A stretch of DNA of 64,000 bases from an uncultured Eubacteriales bacterium (lineage in GTDB: Bacteria > Bacillota > Clostridia > Oscillospirales > Acutalibacteraceae). The stretch spans positions 124,001 to 188,000 of the forward strand of contig CAKUFK010000003.1 in assembly GCA_934647945.1 (NCBI GenBank), read 5' to 3'. Positions 8,487 through 18,106 of this stretch are shown in pieces. A program made the translations under genes and the position numbers. How positions within the stretch are numbered: the first letter of the stretch is position 1; every line of letters begins with the position of its first letter. The notes under the pieces were generated by a model, which was given only the letters and a program-made list of their open reading frames with translations, ran no database searches and was not told the origin of the DNA.

Positions 8487-8515
8487 TTGACGAGTGTGCC
8501 TGCGTGCGATATAAT
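8487..8515 (+). promoter_or_regulatory. Sigma-A-type promoter for rpsU
   Basis: TTGACG (8487-8492) and a perfect TATAAT (8510-8515) are separated by 17 bp. This predicts transcription starting near 8522, about 50 nt before rpsU. Confidence 0.85.
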
Positions 8516-8570
8516 ATTCCTCGTATCACCGCGAAAGAACCCCTGCTTCATGCGGAGGGAGGGAATTGGA

Positions 8571-8747
8571 ATGTCAGAAGTCCGAGTCAAAGACAATGAA
8601 ACCCTGGACAGCGCCTTGCGCAGATGGAAGAAATCGTGTGCCCGTTCCGGCGTCCTCGCTGAGGTCCGCAAGAGAGAGCATTATGAAAAGCCTTCTGTGA
8701 AACGCAAGAAGAAGTCCGAGGCTGCACGCAAAAGAAAATTCAAATAA
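8571..8747 (+). CDS. rpsU: 30S ribosomal protein bS21
   Basis: 58 residues starting MSEVRVKDNETLDSALRR and ending in a Lys/Arg-rich tail KKKSEAARKRKF, the normal size and sequence pattern of bS21. The ATG at 8571 has GGAGGGAGG upstream. A longer in-frame reading to 8487 would begin inside the promoter and is rejected. bS21 sits at the 30S platform and helps mRNA recognition. A consensus promoter and a following intrinsic terminator make this a monocistronic unit. Confidence 0.97.
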   Translation: MSEVRVKDNETLDSALRRWKKSCARSGVLAEVRKREHYEKPSVKRKKKSEAARKRKFK

Positions 8748-8755
8748 TTGTGCGG

Positions 8756-8781
8756 AAAGCGGGCAGAAATGCCCGCTTTTT
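8756..8781 (+). terminator. Intrinsic terminator of rpsU
   Basis: Stem arms 8756-8765 and 8770-8779 (AAAGCGGGCA with TGCCCGCTTT), a 4-nt loop and a run of T follow 10 bp after the rpsU stop. Confidence 0.85.
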
Positions 8782-8785
8782 GGTT

Positions 8786-8794
8786 TGGTATAAT
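8786..8794 (+). promoter_or_regulatory. Extended -10 promoter for the rRNA methyltransferase gene
   Basis: TGGTATAAT is a perfect extended -10 element directly after the rpsU terminator. No good -35 is visible, as expected when an extended -10 is used. Confidence 0.65.
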
Positions 8795-8836
8795 GGCTCT
8801 GCCCGCAAAGGGATAGGAAAGGACAGGAAACGGACT

Positions 8837-9961
8837 ATGGAAAAATGGGAATACGCGGCGCCCTGTTTGTTTGGCATCGAAGGGATCCTGGGAGATGAGC
8901 TCAAACGGATGGACGCGCAGGACGTCCGGGTCCAGAACGGCCGGGTGCTTTTCAGCGGCGGTCCCGATCTGCTGGCGAGGGCCAACATCGGCTCCCGTTA
9001 TGCTGAGCGGATCCAGGTGCATCTGGGCAGCTTCCAGGCGGTGAGCTTTGAGGAGCTCTTCCAGGGAGTCCGGGCCCTGCCCTGGGAAAACTGGATCGGG
9101 AAAAAGGATGCGTTCCCTGTTAAGGGATGGTCTTTGAACTCCGCCCTGCACAGTGTTCCCGACTGCCAGTCCATCATCAAGAAAGCGATCGTGGAACGCC
9201 TGAAAAGCGTCTACGGCCTTTCCTGGTTTGAGGAGAGCGGCGCGGTGGTACAGGTGCAGTTCACCCTGCTCAAGGACGAGGCGACCCTGCTGCTCGATAC
9301 CAGCGGGCCCGGCCTTCATAAACGTGGGTATCGCCAGAATGCCGGAGGCGCTCCCATTAAGGAAACCCTGGCCGCCGCCATGGTGGATCTGACCAGGGCG
9401 AGGCTGGCCGAACGGGTGGTCGATCCCTGCTGCGGATCCGGTACCCTGCTGATCGAGGCGGCGCTGGCGGCCAAGCGGATTGCCCCGGGCATCCGGCGCC
9501 GTTTCGCCGCCATGCGATGGGACGCCGTTCCGTCCGGCGTCTGGGAGGAGGAACGGAGCCGGGCACGGGAGCAGATCCTGGAGGACAAGGAATTCGAAGC
9601 GTTCGGCGGCGACATCGATCCGGAGGCGGTGCGCCTGACCCTGGAAAACGCCGAAAAAGCGGGGGTGGGGACGAGTGTCGCCGCCGCCGTCCAGGACCTG
9701 CGGGCGTTTCGCCCGGAAGGGGAAAACGGCGTGGTGCTCTGCAATCCGCCCTACGGCGAACGCCTCCTCGACGTGAAAGCCGCGGAGGAGCTCTACCGGA
9801 TCATGGGCCGGGTGTTCCAGCCGAAAAAAGGGTGGACCTATGCGGTCATCAGCCCTCACGAGGATTTTGAGGCCCTGTTTGGACGCAAGGCGGACAAACG
9901 CCGCAAGCTGTATAACGGCATGCTCAAATGCCAGCTCTATTTGTATTATCGCGCCGGATAA
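8837..9961 (+). CDS. RlmL/YpsC-type 23S rRNA (guanine-N2)-methyltransferase (THUMP domain)
   Basis: 374 residues from ATG 8837 (AAGGACAGGAAA upstream), giving the usual start MEKWEYAAPCLFGIEGIL. The N-terminal half is a THUMP-type RNA-binding region with the conserved HKRGYRQNAGGAPIKETLAA block. The C-terminal half is a class I SAM methyltransferase with DPCCGSGTLLIEAAL and the N2-guanine motif NPPYGERL. It corresponds to the N-terminal module of E. coli RlmL or B. subtilis YpsC (COG0116). The second E. coli RlmK module is absent, as usual in Gram-positives. Confidence 0.93.
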   Translation: MEKWEYAAPCLFGIEGILGDELKRMDAQDVRVQNGRVLFSGGPDLLARANIGSRYAERIQVHLGSFQAVSFEELFQGVRALPWENWIGKKDAFPVKGWSLNSALHSVPDCQSIIKKAIVERLKSVYGLSWFEESGAVVQVQFTLLKDEATLLLDTSGPGLHKRGYRQNAGGAPIKETLAAAMVDLTRARLAERVVDPCCGSGTLLIEAALAAKRIAPGIRRRFAAMRWDAVPSGVWEEERSRAREQILEDKEFEAFGGDIDPEAVRLTLENAEKAGVGTSVAAAVQDLRAFRPEGENGVVLCNPPYGERLLDVKAAEELYRIMGRVFQPKKGWTYAVISPHEDFEALFGRKADKRRKLYNGMLKCQLYLYYRAG

Positions 9962-9982
9962 CGGCGGAGGGGTTTGGAGACC

Positions 9983-11383
9983 ATGAGGGGATTACCGGAG
10001 GAAACCGGGCTGCTTTTTTCGAGAAAAGACCTGACGAGGCTGATGCTGCCGCTGATTATTGAGCAATTCCTCGCCGTGATGGTCGGCATGGCCGACTCGG
10101 CCATGGTATCGTCGGCGGGGCAGGCGGCCATGTCCGGGGTATCTCTGGTCGATATGCTCAACGTCCTGCTGATCAACCTGATGGCGGCGCTCGCCACCGG
10201 CGGTGCGGTTGTGACTGCCCAGATGCTGGGCGCGCGGGACCGGGACGGCGCGCGTGAATCCGTCCGCCAGCTTCTGGTCGTGTCGGTGGCGCTGTCCGGC
10301 CTGCTGATGATCGCCGTCCTGTGCTGTCAGGAACCCCTGCTCCGCCTGGTGTTCGGGCGGGTCGAGGACGACGTGATGCAGAGTGCCCTGACCTACTTTG
10401 CCATTTCGGCGATTTCGTATCCCTTTATTGCGCTGTACAACGCCTGTGCCGCGCTGTTCCGCTCGATGGGGGATTCCCGGACCACGATGATCGTCTCGGC
10501 GGGGATGAACGTTGTCAATATCGCGGGCAACGCGGTCCTGGTCTACGGCTTTCATATGGGGGTGGCGGGGGTGGCCCTGCCCTCCCTGGTTTCCCGGGCG
10601 CTGGCCGCCGTTGTGTTGCTGATCCTGCTGACCAATCCCACCCGGGAGATCTTCCTCGACTGGCGGGCAAAATGGCGGCTCAAATGGAGCCTCATCCGGA
10701 AGATCTTACATATCGGGATCCCGAATGGGCTGGAAAACAGCCTGTTCCAGATGGGCCGGATCCTGGTGCTGAGCATCATCACCACCTTCGGCACCCTGCA
10801 GATCGCCGCGAACCAGGTGGCCAACAATTTGTGTGCCCTGGGCTGTATCCCGGGGCAGGCCATCGGCCTGGCGATGATTACGGTGGTAGGGCAATGCGTC
10901 GGGGCGGGGGATTACCGCCAGGCCAGGCGGTATACCAAACGGCTGCTGGGAACCACATACCTGGTCGCCGGTGTGCTCAATGCGCTGATTCTGCTCGCCT
11001 TGCCGCTCCTTTTCAGGCTTTACGCCGTTCCCGCCGAAACCAAAGAGCTGGCGGCCGTCCTCGTCTTTATCCACGCGGGCAGCGGCATCCTGCTTTGGCC
11101 GGCGTCGTTCACCCTGCCGAACGCGCTCCGGGCTGCCAGCGACGTGCGTTTCACCATGGTGGTGTCGATTGTGTCCATGGCGGTTTTCCGGATCGGCACC
11201 AGTTATATTCTTGCGTTCGGCTTTCAGATGGGCGCCGTCGGGGTATGGTGCTCCATGGTCCTCGACTGGATCTGCCGGGTGATCTGCTTTGTCCTGCGCT
11301 TCCGGGGGCGCGCCTGGGAGAAAAAAGCCGGGATTGCTGCCCTGACCCCGCCGGACACCGCCCATCCGGAACCCGAATTGTAA
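9983..11383 (+). CDS. MATE-family multidrug/cation exporter
   Basis: 466 residues with about twelve hydrophobic helices, the MATE size. The early region LPLIIEQFLAVMVGMADSAM and the repeat-like block GLENSLFQMGRILV are typical of this Na+ or H+ coupled efflux family. Start chosen at ATG 9983, 10 bp after GGCGGAGGGG. The TTG at 9974 overlaps the ribosome site. Substrate cannot be predicted. It follows the methyltransferase gene by 21 bp and may be co-transcribed. The groESL promoter begins about 40 bp after its stop, with no clear terminator between. Confidence 0.92.
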   Translation: MRGLPEETGLLFSRKDLTRLMLPLIIEQFLAVMVGMADSAMVSSAGQAAMSGVSLVDMLNVLLINLMAALATGGAVVTAQMLGARDRDGARESVRQLLVVSVALSGLLMIAVLCCQEPLLRLVFGRVEDDVMQSALTYFAISAISYPFIALYNACAALFRSMGDSRTTMIVSAGMNVVNIAGNAVLVYGFHMGVAGVALPSLVSRALAAVVLLILLTNPTREIFLDWRAKWRLKWSLIRKILHIGIPNGLENSLFQMGRILVLSIITTFGTLQIAANQVANNLCALGCIPGQAIGLAMITVVGQCVGAGDYRQARRYTKRLLGTTYLVAGVLNALILLALPLLFRLYAVPAETKELAAVLVFIHAGSGILLWPASFTLPNALRAASDVRFTMVVSIVSMAVFRIGTSYILAFGFQMGAVGVWCSMVLDWICRVICFVLRFRGRAWEKKAGIAALTPPDTAHPEPEL

Positions 11384-11421
11384 AAAAATTATGAAATCTC
11401 AAAAAAAGCCGTCTTTGCCTC

Positions 11422-11449
11422 TTGATTTTTCCAATTTTCGGGCTAAAAT
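11422..11449 (+). promoter_or_regulatory. Sigma-A-type promoter of groESL
   Basis: TTGATT (11422-11427) and TAAAAT (11444-11449), spacing 16 bp, end 4 bp before the CIRCE element, so HrcA bound there would block initiation. Confidence 0.8.
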
Positions 11450-11453
11450 AGAT

Positions 11454-11480
11454 TTAGCACTCAAAACGGCGGAGTGCTAA
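11454..11480 (+). promoter_or_regulatory. CIRCE operator (HrcA binding site)
   Basis: TTAGCACTC, a 9-bp spacer, then GAGTGCTAA: an exact match to the CIRCE consensus. It places groESL under the heat-shock repressor HrcA. No hrcA gene lies in this window. Confidence 0.98.
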
Positions 11481-11513
11481 ATCTAGTACATGACTCTAAG
11501 GAGGATGAAAGTT

Positions 11514-11798
11514 ATGATGATGAAGCCTCTGGCAGACAGGGTAGTCATCAAAATGGTGGAAGCCGAAGAGACGACGAAGAGCGGCATTATCCTGGCCGGC
11601 TCCGCGAAGGAGAAGCCCCAGGTGGCCGAAGTCGTGGCGGTCGGCCCCGGCGGCAACGTCGACGGCAAGGACGTGACCATGTATGTCAAGGCCGGCGACA
11701 GGGTGATTACCAGCAAGTACTCCGGCACCGAGGTCAAGATGGACGGTGTGGAATACACCATCGTCCGGCAGAGCGATATCCTGGCTATCGTAGAGTAA
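11514..11798 (+). CDS. groES: Co-chaperonin GroES
   Basis: 94 residues from ATG 11514, preceded by AAGGAGG at ideal spacing, starting MMMKPLADRVVIKMVE. The mobile loop TTKSGIILAGSAKEKPQ and the end SDILAIVE are standard GroES. It forms the heptameric lid of the GroEL folding chamber. Behind the CIRCE promoter and 25 bp ahead of groEL. Confidence 0.98.
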   Translation: MMMKPLADRVVIKMVEAEETTKSGIILAGSAKEKPQVAEVVAVGPGGNVDGKDVTMYVKAGDRVITSKYSGTEVKMDGVEYTIVRQSDILAIVE

Positions 11799-11823
11799 TC
11801 GAGAATGTAGGAGGTAAACCGCT

Positions 11824-13452
<1,629 letters not shown>

Positions 13453-13482
13453 TCCGTCCGGCCCTGCTTAGCTGAAACAAGA

Positions 13483-13523
13483 AAAACGCCTCCGGCCATC
13501 GATGCGACGGCCGGAGGCGTTTT
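13483..13523 (+). terminator. Bidirectional intrinsic terminator between groEL and the convergent gene
   Basis: A perfect 15-bp stem (13483-13497 with 13509-13523) is flanked by A and T runs and can end groEL transcription and the minus-strand gene ending at 13541. Confidence 0.9.
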
Positions 13524-13540
13524 CTATCCGGATAAGGTGC

Positions 13541-14605
13541 TTATGGAATCAGACGAACATGCTCACAATACCACGCATGGCTGGCGCTATAAAAGCCGCA
13601 TAGAGCATCGGATTCCTCCTGATAGGCGACAGGAATCTCATCTCGTACACGTTGAAGAATCTGGATATCCCTTGTAGCCTCATACTTTAATAGCAGGAGG
13701 TACCATTTTTGGGCTCTCTCACAGCAGCGGCGGTATTGGACTATGTATGCAGCGACGGCCTCTTCCGCGACCTCCCACGCTTTGCAGATATAGTTCAGGC
13801 TGAGAAGCAGCAGGGCGCGGTGCTCATACAGCCGGACGAACGTGGATGTCGGAAAGGAATCGGGTTCCTGCGTCTCGATCAGATGGTCCAGCTTGTCTTT
13901 TGCCCCCATCAAACAGGCGAGCCCGCGGTAAAACCGGTTGTTGCTGAGCACGGCCTGGCCGGCGTCGAAGTCCTGAATATCGATTTTCTTTCCCCAGACC
14001 TCGTTGACGATATTTTCCATCGCCATATAGGCGGCCCGGCCGGGAGAATAGGTGTCGCGCATCTTGATTTTCGAGAACGGGTATTGATAATGGGTGCTGT
14101 AGTACAGGCGGTGGTCGGGATGCTCGGCCAAATAGTCCAAAAACTGCCGGTGGGATGCCTGTACCTGTTCATAGGACCATAGATTTTCTTTCCAATGGTG
14201 TCCCTGCACTGCGGGGGTAAATAGAAGCTGCCGGTCATCGTCGTACCCGTAAAAAAGGGCTTCATGGTAGGCGGGCTCAGCGGCATCCCTTGACCAGTTG
14301 AGCTCGACCAAGGCATAAAAGCCGTCGTCGATGCAGTGTTTGATAATGTCGACAATCCTATCCGGCGGATCCTGTAAAACCGGGACTTCCTCGATCTGCA
14401 GAATATCCTCATAATATTCCGGCGGATAGAGGGCGTTCCACTCTCCAAAGCGGCAATCCCCGTAATTCGAATCGTAAAACAGCCGCAGATGAGATGCCAG
14501 CCACGCCTCACCGTGCGGGCTCGTCTGAATAATCGCCAGTTTTTCAAAAACCGAGCATTCTGACTCCACCATGGGATTCATCATGATGGGAAGCTCTTTT
14601 CTCAC
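13541..14605 (-). CDS. Unrecognised soluble protein, possibly BtrH/papain-like fold
   Basis: 354 residues from GTG 14605, which lies 8 nt after GGGAG. In-frame starts further upstream overlap a -10-like TATACT and are unlikely. No signal peptide or transmembrane segment. The N-terminal half contains DGFYALVELNWSRD and then EALFYGYDDDRQLLFTP. This pattern vaguely recalls BtrH-type N-terminal domains, in which a His and a GYDD-type turn line a papain-like site, but I am not certain. The C-terminal half is helical and Tyr/Arg/Leu-rich. It stands alone on the minus strand with its own terminator. Function unknown. Confidence 0.65.
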   Translation of the reverse strand: MRKELPIMMNPMVESECSVFEKLAIIQTSPHGEAWLASHLRLFYDSNYGDCRFGEWNALYPPEYYEDILQIEEVPVLQDPPDRIVDIIKHCIDDGFYALVELNWSRDAAEPAYHEALFYGYDDDRQLLFTPAVQGHHWKENLWSYEQVQASHRQFLDYLAEHPDHRLYYSTHYQYPFSKIKMRDTYSPGRAAYMAMENIVNEVWGKKIDIQDFDAGQAVLSNNRFYRGLACLMGAKDKLDHLIETQEPDSFPTSTFVRLYEHRALLLLSLNYICKAWEVAEEAVAAYIVQYRRCCERAQKWYLLLLKYEATRDIQILQRVRDEIPVAYQEESDALCGFYSASHAWYCEHVRLIP

Positions 14606-14747
14606 GCCGTCATCTCCCAACCTTCCATTATCATTACAAATAGTATACAAAAAACATACGGTTTTATCTAGGGTGTTTTTGTTCTAGAGCCTATAATATT
14701 TGCTGTCTTTCGTGCTTTTATCTGTCTTTTTCTGTCAACACTGAAAA

Positions 14748-15054
14748 ACGGGGCGGCACAAAGGCCGCCCCGTCGGACTATCGAAAAAGTAGAAGAAGCG
14801 CATACGATGGCCCAAACGGCTGCGGTGAGTTTAGGATCCGTGTTTTCGAGGACACGCGCCTCGAAAACACTCCTTATAAGCGACAAAGGGCGGAAACACG
14901 GAGTGTTTCCGCCCTTTGTCAAGAGTAGGGGTGGACCTGACGGGGGCAGAGGGAACAAGGTGAGCGAAAGCGAACCGCCGTGATCCGGCGTCCCCGTCCA
15001 GCAGCTTGTCGACTTTGTCGACAAGTTCACGCGGCGGCACAAAAGCCGCCCCGT
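14748..15054. repeat. Palindrome-rich non-coding module bounded by 26-bp near-identical repeats
   Basis: The gap between 14606 and 15187 has no convincing gene. Its core is bounded by two 26-bp copies (14748-14773 and 15029-15054) differing at 2 positions, each itself a hairpin of ACGGGGCGGC type. Between them are three perfect inverted repeats: 14840-14870 (12-bp arms, 7-nt loop), 14882-14920 (18-bp arms, 3-nt loop) and 15005-15025 (9-bp arms, 3-nt loop). The first copy followed by T5 on the minus strand can terminate transcription from the gene at 15188. The whole looks like a small mobile or folded-RNA module of unknown kind. Confidence 0.7.
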
Positions 15055-15187
15055 CCCTTACGATGGGTCTATGTTTTAGGCCGCTCTGTCTCCATGCAGG
15101 GCAACAAATCCGCAGCGTCCATGGCTGAAACCCTCGGTGTATAGGAATACGCCCTGAGAATGGGGAGATAAGCGGATCAGGATGCAG

Positions 15188-15475
15188 TCACTTTTCCTTT
15201 TTATCGGCGTTGTTTTTGCGAAGCACCAGATCGCTGATCAGAGCCGCGATGACGCCGCTTGCCAAAACCACCGGCGCAATCGAAAGGAAGCCGTCCGAAT
15301 ACGCCAGGGCCTGTAAGGGGTTGGGAACATAGAGAGCGATCCGATAGGTTACCCCTGCGTCCAGATACAAGACGGCGGTGAACTGCAAGGCCCCCTGAAG
15401 TATGTACCGGGAAAATTGATGGAAGGACGAGACCTGCTCCCGTATGAAGGCCATACAAGCCTTTGCCATTTTCAA
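15188..15475 (-). CDS. Small membrane protein of unknown function
   Basis: 95 residues with two hydrophobic segments, about 25-50 (ILQGALQFTAVLYLDAG) and 63-82, then a charged tail ending RKNNADKKEK. Start taken as TTG 15475, 9 nt after AAGGGG; an in-frame ATG lies two codons later. I do not recognise the family firmly. It is divergent from the isomerase gene starting at 15622 and the two may share the promoter region around 15500. Confidence 0.6.
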   Translation of the reverse strand: MKMAKACMAFIREQVSSFHQFSRYILQGALQFTAVLYLDAGVTYRIALYVPNPLQALAYSDGFLSIAPVVLASGVIAALISDLVLRKNNADKKEK

Positions 15476-15621
15476 GATTACCAGCCCCTTGCTCTTTTCA
15501 GGATGGATTGGTCATGCTATACTGAATGGGAGCCCCTTTATGGATGGCTCATTCTACTCCAATTGTAACATGGCACCTCCTCTGTCTCAATGGACAAGAT
15601 TTGCCATGGAAAGGGTTGCGT

Positions 15622-16413
15622 ATGATCAGAATCGGAGCGTCTACAGCCAATTTCTATCCGGAACTGACGGAGAAGGCATTGGATCATGTATTGTCGTGCG
15701 GATTTCGCACTTTGGAAGTGTTCGTCAACACAGAGTCGGAGCTGTCGCCGCGTTTTACCCATATGCTCCGGCAAAAGGCCGATGCAGCCGGGGCACGGAT
15801 TGTGTCCCTGCACCCCTATTCCTCTGGATACGAGCCGTTTTTGCTCTATTCCGCCTATGCCAGGCGATTTGAGGACGGCAAGGCGTTGTATACCCGTTTT
15901 TTCGAGGCCGCGGCGGAACTGGGCGCCTCTATTGTGGTGATGCACGGAGACCGGCAGGATAGTGTGCTTCCCATGGAAGAGTCCATTTCCCGTTTTGAAG
16001 AGTTATATGATTGCGGGGTGCGGTACGGAGTCCGGCTCGCGCAGGAAAATGTGGTGCGGTTCCGGTCGTCGGATAACGCCTATCTGCGGGCCATGCGGGA
16101 CAGGCTCGGCGAAAAAGCCCATTTCGTCCTCGACCTCAAGCAGGCGGTGCGATGCGGCCATACGCTCGACGATGTGATAGGGGCGATGGGGGAACACATC
16201 GCGCATGTACACGTCAGTGACCATGATGCCGAACGGGACTGCCTGCCGCCCGGACGGGGAGAAACCGATTTCCAGCGGCTGATATCCCGCTTGCGTGAAC
16301 AGCGGTTCCACGGCACAATGGTGGTGGAGCTTTACCGCGGCAATTTCGAAAAAGCGCAGGATCTTGTAGATAGCCGCCTTTTCCTGGAAGAGCAGATTTT
16401 TCAGATAATGTGA
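15622..16413 (+). CDS. Sugar phosphate isomerase/epimerase-type TIM-barrel protein
   Basis: 263 residues from ATG 15622 (AAGGG upstream), starting MIRIGASTANFYPELTEKAL. It belongs to the xylose isomerase-like/AP endonuclease 2 superfamily. Likely metal ligands are His in SLHPYSSG, His in VVMHGDRQD, Glu in LAQENV, Asp in FVLDLKQA and the HVHVSDHD block. The terminal Glu is in VVELYRG. Members isomerise or epimerise sugars, inositols or hydroxypyruvate; the substrate cannot be told. No sugar transport genes are adjacent. Confidence 0.85.
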   Translation: MIRIGASTANFYPELTEKALDHVLSCGFRTLEVFVNTESELSPRFTHMLRQKADAAGARIVSLHPYSSGYEPFLLYSAYARRFEDGKALYTRFFEAAAELGASIVVMHGDRQDSVLPMEESISRFEELYDCGVRYGVRLAQENVVRFRSSDNAYLRAMRDRLGEKAHFVLDLKQAVRCGHTLDDVIGAMGEHIAHVHVSDHDAERDCLPPGRGETDFQRLISRLREQRFHGTMVVELYRGNFEKAQDLVDSRLFLEEQIFQIM

Positions 16414-16526
16414 AAAATAATCTCATTTTTTCACAAGTCAGTGCCTAATGATTGGGAAATTATCCTTAATTATTTTAAAATATTTTAGTATTTTTGAGCG
16501 AATATAGGTTCTTCATAGGATTAACA

Positions 16527-16555
16527 TTGACAAGTGTTACCCGAAATGCTATTTT
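16527..16555 (+). promoter_or_regulatory. Sigma-A-type promoter for the small gene at 16610
   Basis: Perfect TTGACA (16527-16532), 17-bp spacer, TATTTT (16550-16555), in an AT-rich gap. Confidence 0.75.
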
Positions 16556-16609
16556 AAGATGCGGTGAAAATCACACACAAATTCTATGGGGAAGAGGAGG
16601 AATGAGAGA

Positions 16610-16864
16610 GTGTTCGCAAATGTTGACGACTACGAAATAGCGACAAGTACATGCCGAACGGAAGGCGTGTCGGAAATGGAAACCTACGGCTTGAAATTAC
16701 TTGTCCGTGGTCAGCCAATGGTGGAAATTTCCGACCTTGACCGCAACCGTGACGTGGTGGTCGGCTTTGGCGAGAGGCTGAAACAGAAAACGGTGGACCT
16801 GGAAGAGATACCGTTTCTGGTAGATGATTATTTAGGAGAGGTATACGGCCCTCCTTTTTTATAA
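16610..16864 (+). CDS. Small DUF6514-like protein
   Basis: 84 residues. I take GTG 16610, 8 nt after AAGAGGAGGA; an ATG at 16586 lies upstream of that ribosome site. The central stretch YGLKLLVRGQPMVEISDLDRN followed by a C-terminal acidic segment resembles short clostridial proteins of the DUF6514 type. No signal or membrane segment. Function unknown. Own promoter at 16527; the nrdR promoter begins only 8 bp after its stop codon. Confidence 0.6.
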   Translation: MFANVDDYEIATSTCRTEGVSEMETYGLKLLVRGQPMVEISDLDRNRDVVVGFGERLKQKTVDLEEIPFLVDDYLGEVYGPPFL

Positions 16865-16871
16865 AATAAGG

Positions 16872-16901
16872 TTGCTATTAGAAAAACAAATATGGTATAA
16901 T
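16872..16901 (+). promoter_or_regulatory. Promoter of nrdR
   Basis: TTGCTA (16872-16877), 18-bp spacer, extended -10 TGGTATAAT (16893-16901). Confidence 0.75.
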
Positions 16902-16967
16902 CATCCAAGGACATACAAGGATATACCGTCTATCAATATGTATGGATTTTTGCCAGAGGTGATTGCC

Positions 16968-17426
16968 ATGAAATGTCCTTATTGCGGCTACGCGGAGAGT
17001 AAGGTCATCGATTCCCGGCCGACGGATGAGGATTCCCGAATCCGCCGCCGCAGAGAATGCCTGAGTTGTGCCAACCGATTTACCACCTATGAAGCGGTGG
17101 AGAATCTTCCCATTATTGTGGTAAAAAAAGACCGGTCGCGGGAATTATTCGACCGGAACAAGCTATTCAATGGTATGCTGCGGGCCTGTGAGAAACGGCC
17201 GGTCTCCATCGAAACGCTGGAAAAGGCAGTGGACGATATCGAGATGCAGCTCCAGAACTCCCTCGAAAGGGAAGTATCGGCCACGGTTATCGGGGAGTAT
17301 GCGATGGAGAAGCTCAAGGCCATCGATGAAGTCGCGTATGTGCGGTTCGCTTCCGTTTACCGGCAGTTCAAGGATATCAACTCGTTTCATGAGGCGATCA
17401 GCACCCTTCTTGAGGACAAAGAATAG
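16968..17426 (+). CDS. nrdR: Transcriptional repressor NrdR
   Basis: 152 residues from ATG 16968 (AGAGGTG upstream). The N-terminus is a zinc ribbon, MKCPYCGYAESKVIDSR then ECLSCANRFTTYE. The rest is an ATP-cone that senses ATP/dATP. NrdR represses ribonucleotide reductase genes by binding paired NrdR boxes. No ribonucleotide reductase gene or obvious NrdR box is in this window. Upstream in-frame residues lack a ribosome site and overlap the promoter. Length is typical. Confidence 0.97.
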   Translation: MKCPYCGYAESKVIDSRPTDEDSRIRRRRECLSCANRFTTYEAVENLPIIVVKKDRSRELFDRNKLFNGMLRACEKRPVSIETLEKAVDDIEMQLQNSLEREVSATVIGEYAMEKLKAIDEVAYVRFASVYRQFKDINSFHEAISTLLEDKE

Positions 17427-17435
17427 GAAGGGGTC

Positions 17436-17466
17436 AAAAGCCGTCTGCCAGGGGCAGACGGCTTTT
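17436..17466. terminator. Bidirectional terminator between nrdR and the DUF1294 gene
   Basis: A perfect 14-bp stem (17436-17449 with 17453-17466) has A4 before and T4 after, between two convergent genes. Confidence 0.88.
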
Positions 17467-17467
17467 G

Positions 17468-17782
17468 TTATGCCTGGCGGAAGGCGGGAAGGAACCAGAG
17501 GGCGGCGATTAAAAACAGCTGTAGTGCCAGGATCAGGGGAAGCCCGATCATAAATTTTTTGTGCAAGGTCTTATGGCGGATCGCTTTCATGGTGATGAAC
17601 ATGCACAGGCTCCCGCCCGGCAGCCCCAATAGCAAGAGGTTCGCCTCCGGAATCCGGCGGCGGTGGCGGCGGGCGGCGCATTTATCCCAGACGGTGGCAC
17701 AGACCGAGACAAGGCTGATGAGCGCCAGATAAGCGGCCGGAATCCAGAGCGGCAGGCCGATAGGCTGTATGACGGCAGGCAT
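17468..17782 (-). CDS. DUF1294 small membrane protein
   Basis: 104 residues. Hydrophobic segments lie near 9-30, 47-67 and 78-100, with the DUF1294 features VWDKCAARRHRRRIPE and GLPGGSLCMFITMKAIRHKT between them. The family is widespread and uncharacterised, sometimes fused to cold-shock domains elsewhere. GGGAGGG precedes the ATG. It converges on nrdR and shares its terminator. Confidence 0.88.
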   Translation of the reverse strand: MPAVIQPIGLPLWIPAAYLALISLVSVCATVWDKCAARRHRRRIPEANLLLLGLPGGSLCMFITMKAIRHKTLHKKFMIGLPLILALQLFLIAALWFLPAFRQA

Positions 17783-17787
17783 ACCAT

Positions 17788-18033
17788 ATCCCTCCCCGCG
17801 TTCTATCGTGTTCGTTCAGGTCATATGGTATCATAGGACGCGGAAGGTTTGCTGTCAAGCAGGAAATCGGCCATAGGTTGTCCGGCTTAGGGAGCCGCCG
17901 GGGCGAAGCGGCCCGAACCGCGTCACACGAACCGACGGTTATCCGGCAGGAGCCGCGGCTCCGGGGATAGGGGCAGCCGGCCATACTGACGGCTGTTAAA
18001 GTATGGAAAAAGCAAAGAATTTGTCGGAACCGG
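17788..18033. other. Non-coding gap with several short dyads
   Basis: Between the divergent DUF1294 and GHL10 lipoprotein genes there is no gene. Short dyads are visible, e.g. GGAGCCGCGGCTCC near 17949-17962, CATACT/AGTATG near 17982-18005, and a GCCGC/GCGGC pair near 17892-17910. They could be part of a structured RNA, but I recognise no riboswitch or ncRNA family. Confidence 0.4.
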
Positions 18034-18062
18034 TTGACCGGAATGGTCACAGGCAGTAGAAT
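18034..18062 (+). promoter_or_regulatory. Sigma-A-type promoter for the GHL10 lipoprotein gene
   Basis: TTGACC (18034-18039), 17-bp spacer, TAGAAT (18057-18062), 45 bp before the start codon. Confidence 0.7.
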
Positions 18063-18106
18063 ATAAAATAGGCAATCTTGTTTTCATGGGACATGGGAGG
18101 AAGAGG

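Noticed and set aside
16414..16967. NrdR boxes or a ribonucleotide reductase leader near nrdR
   Set aside because: No paired 16-bp NrdR-box-like sequence seen; only ordinary promoters.
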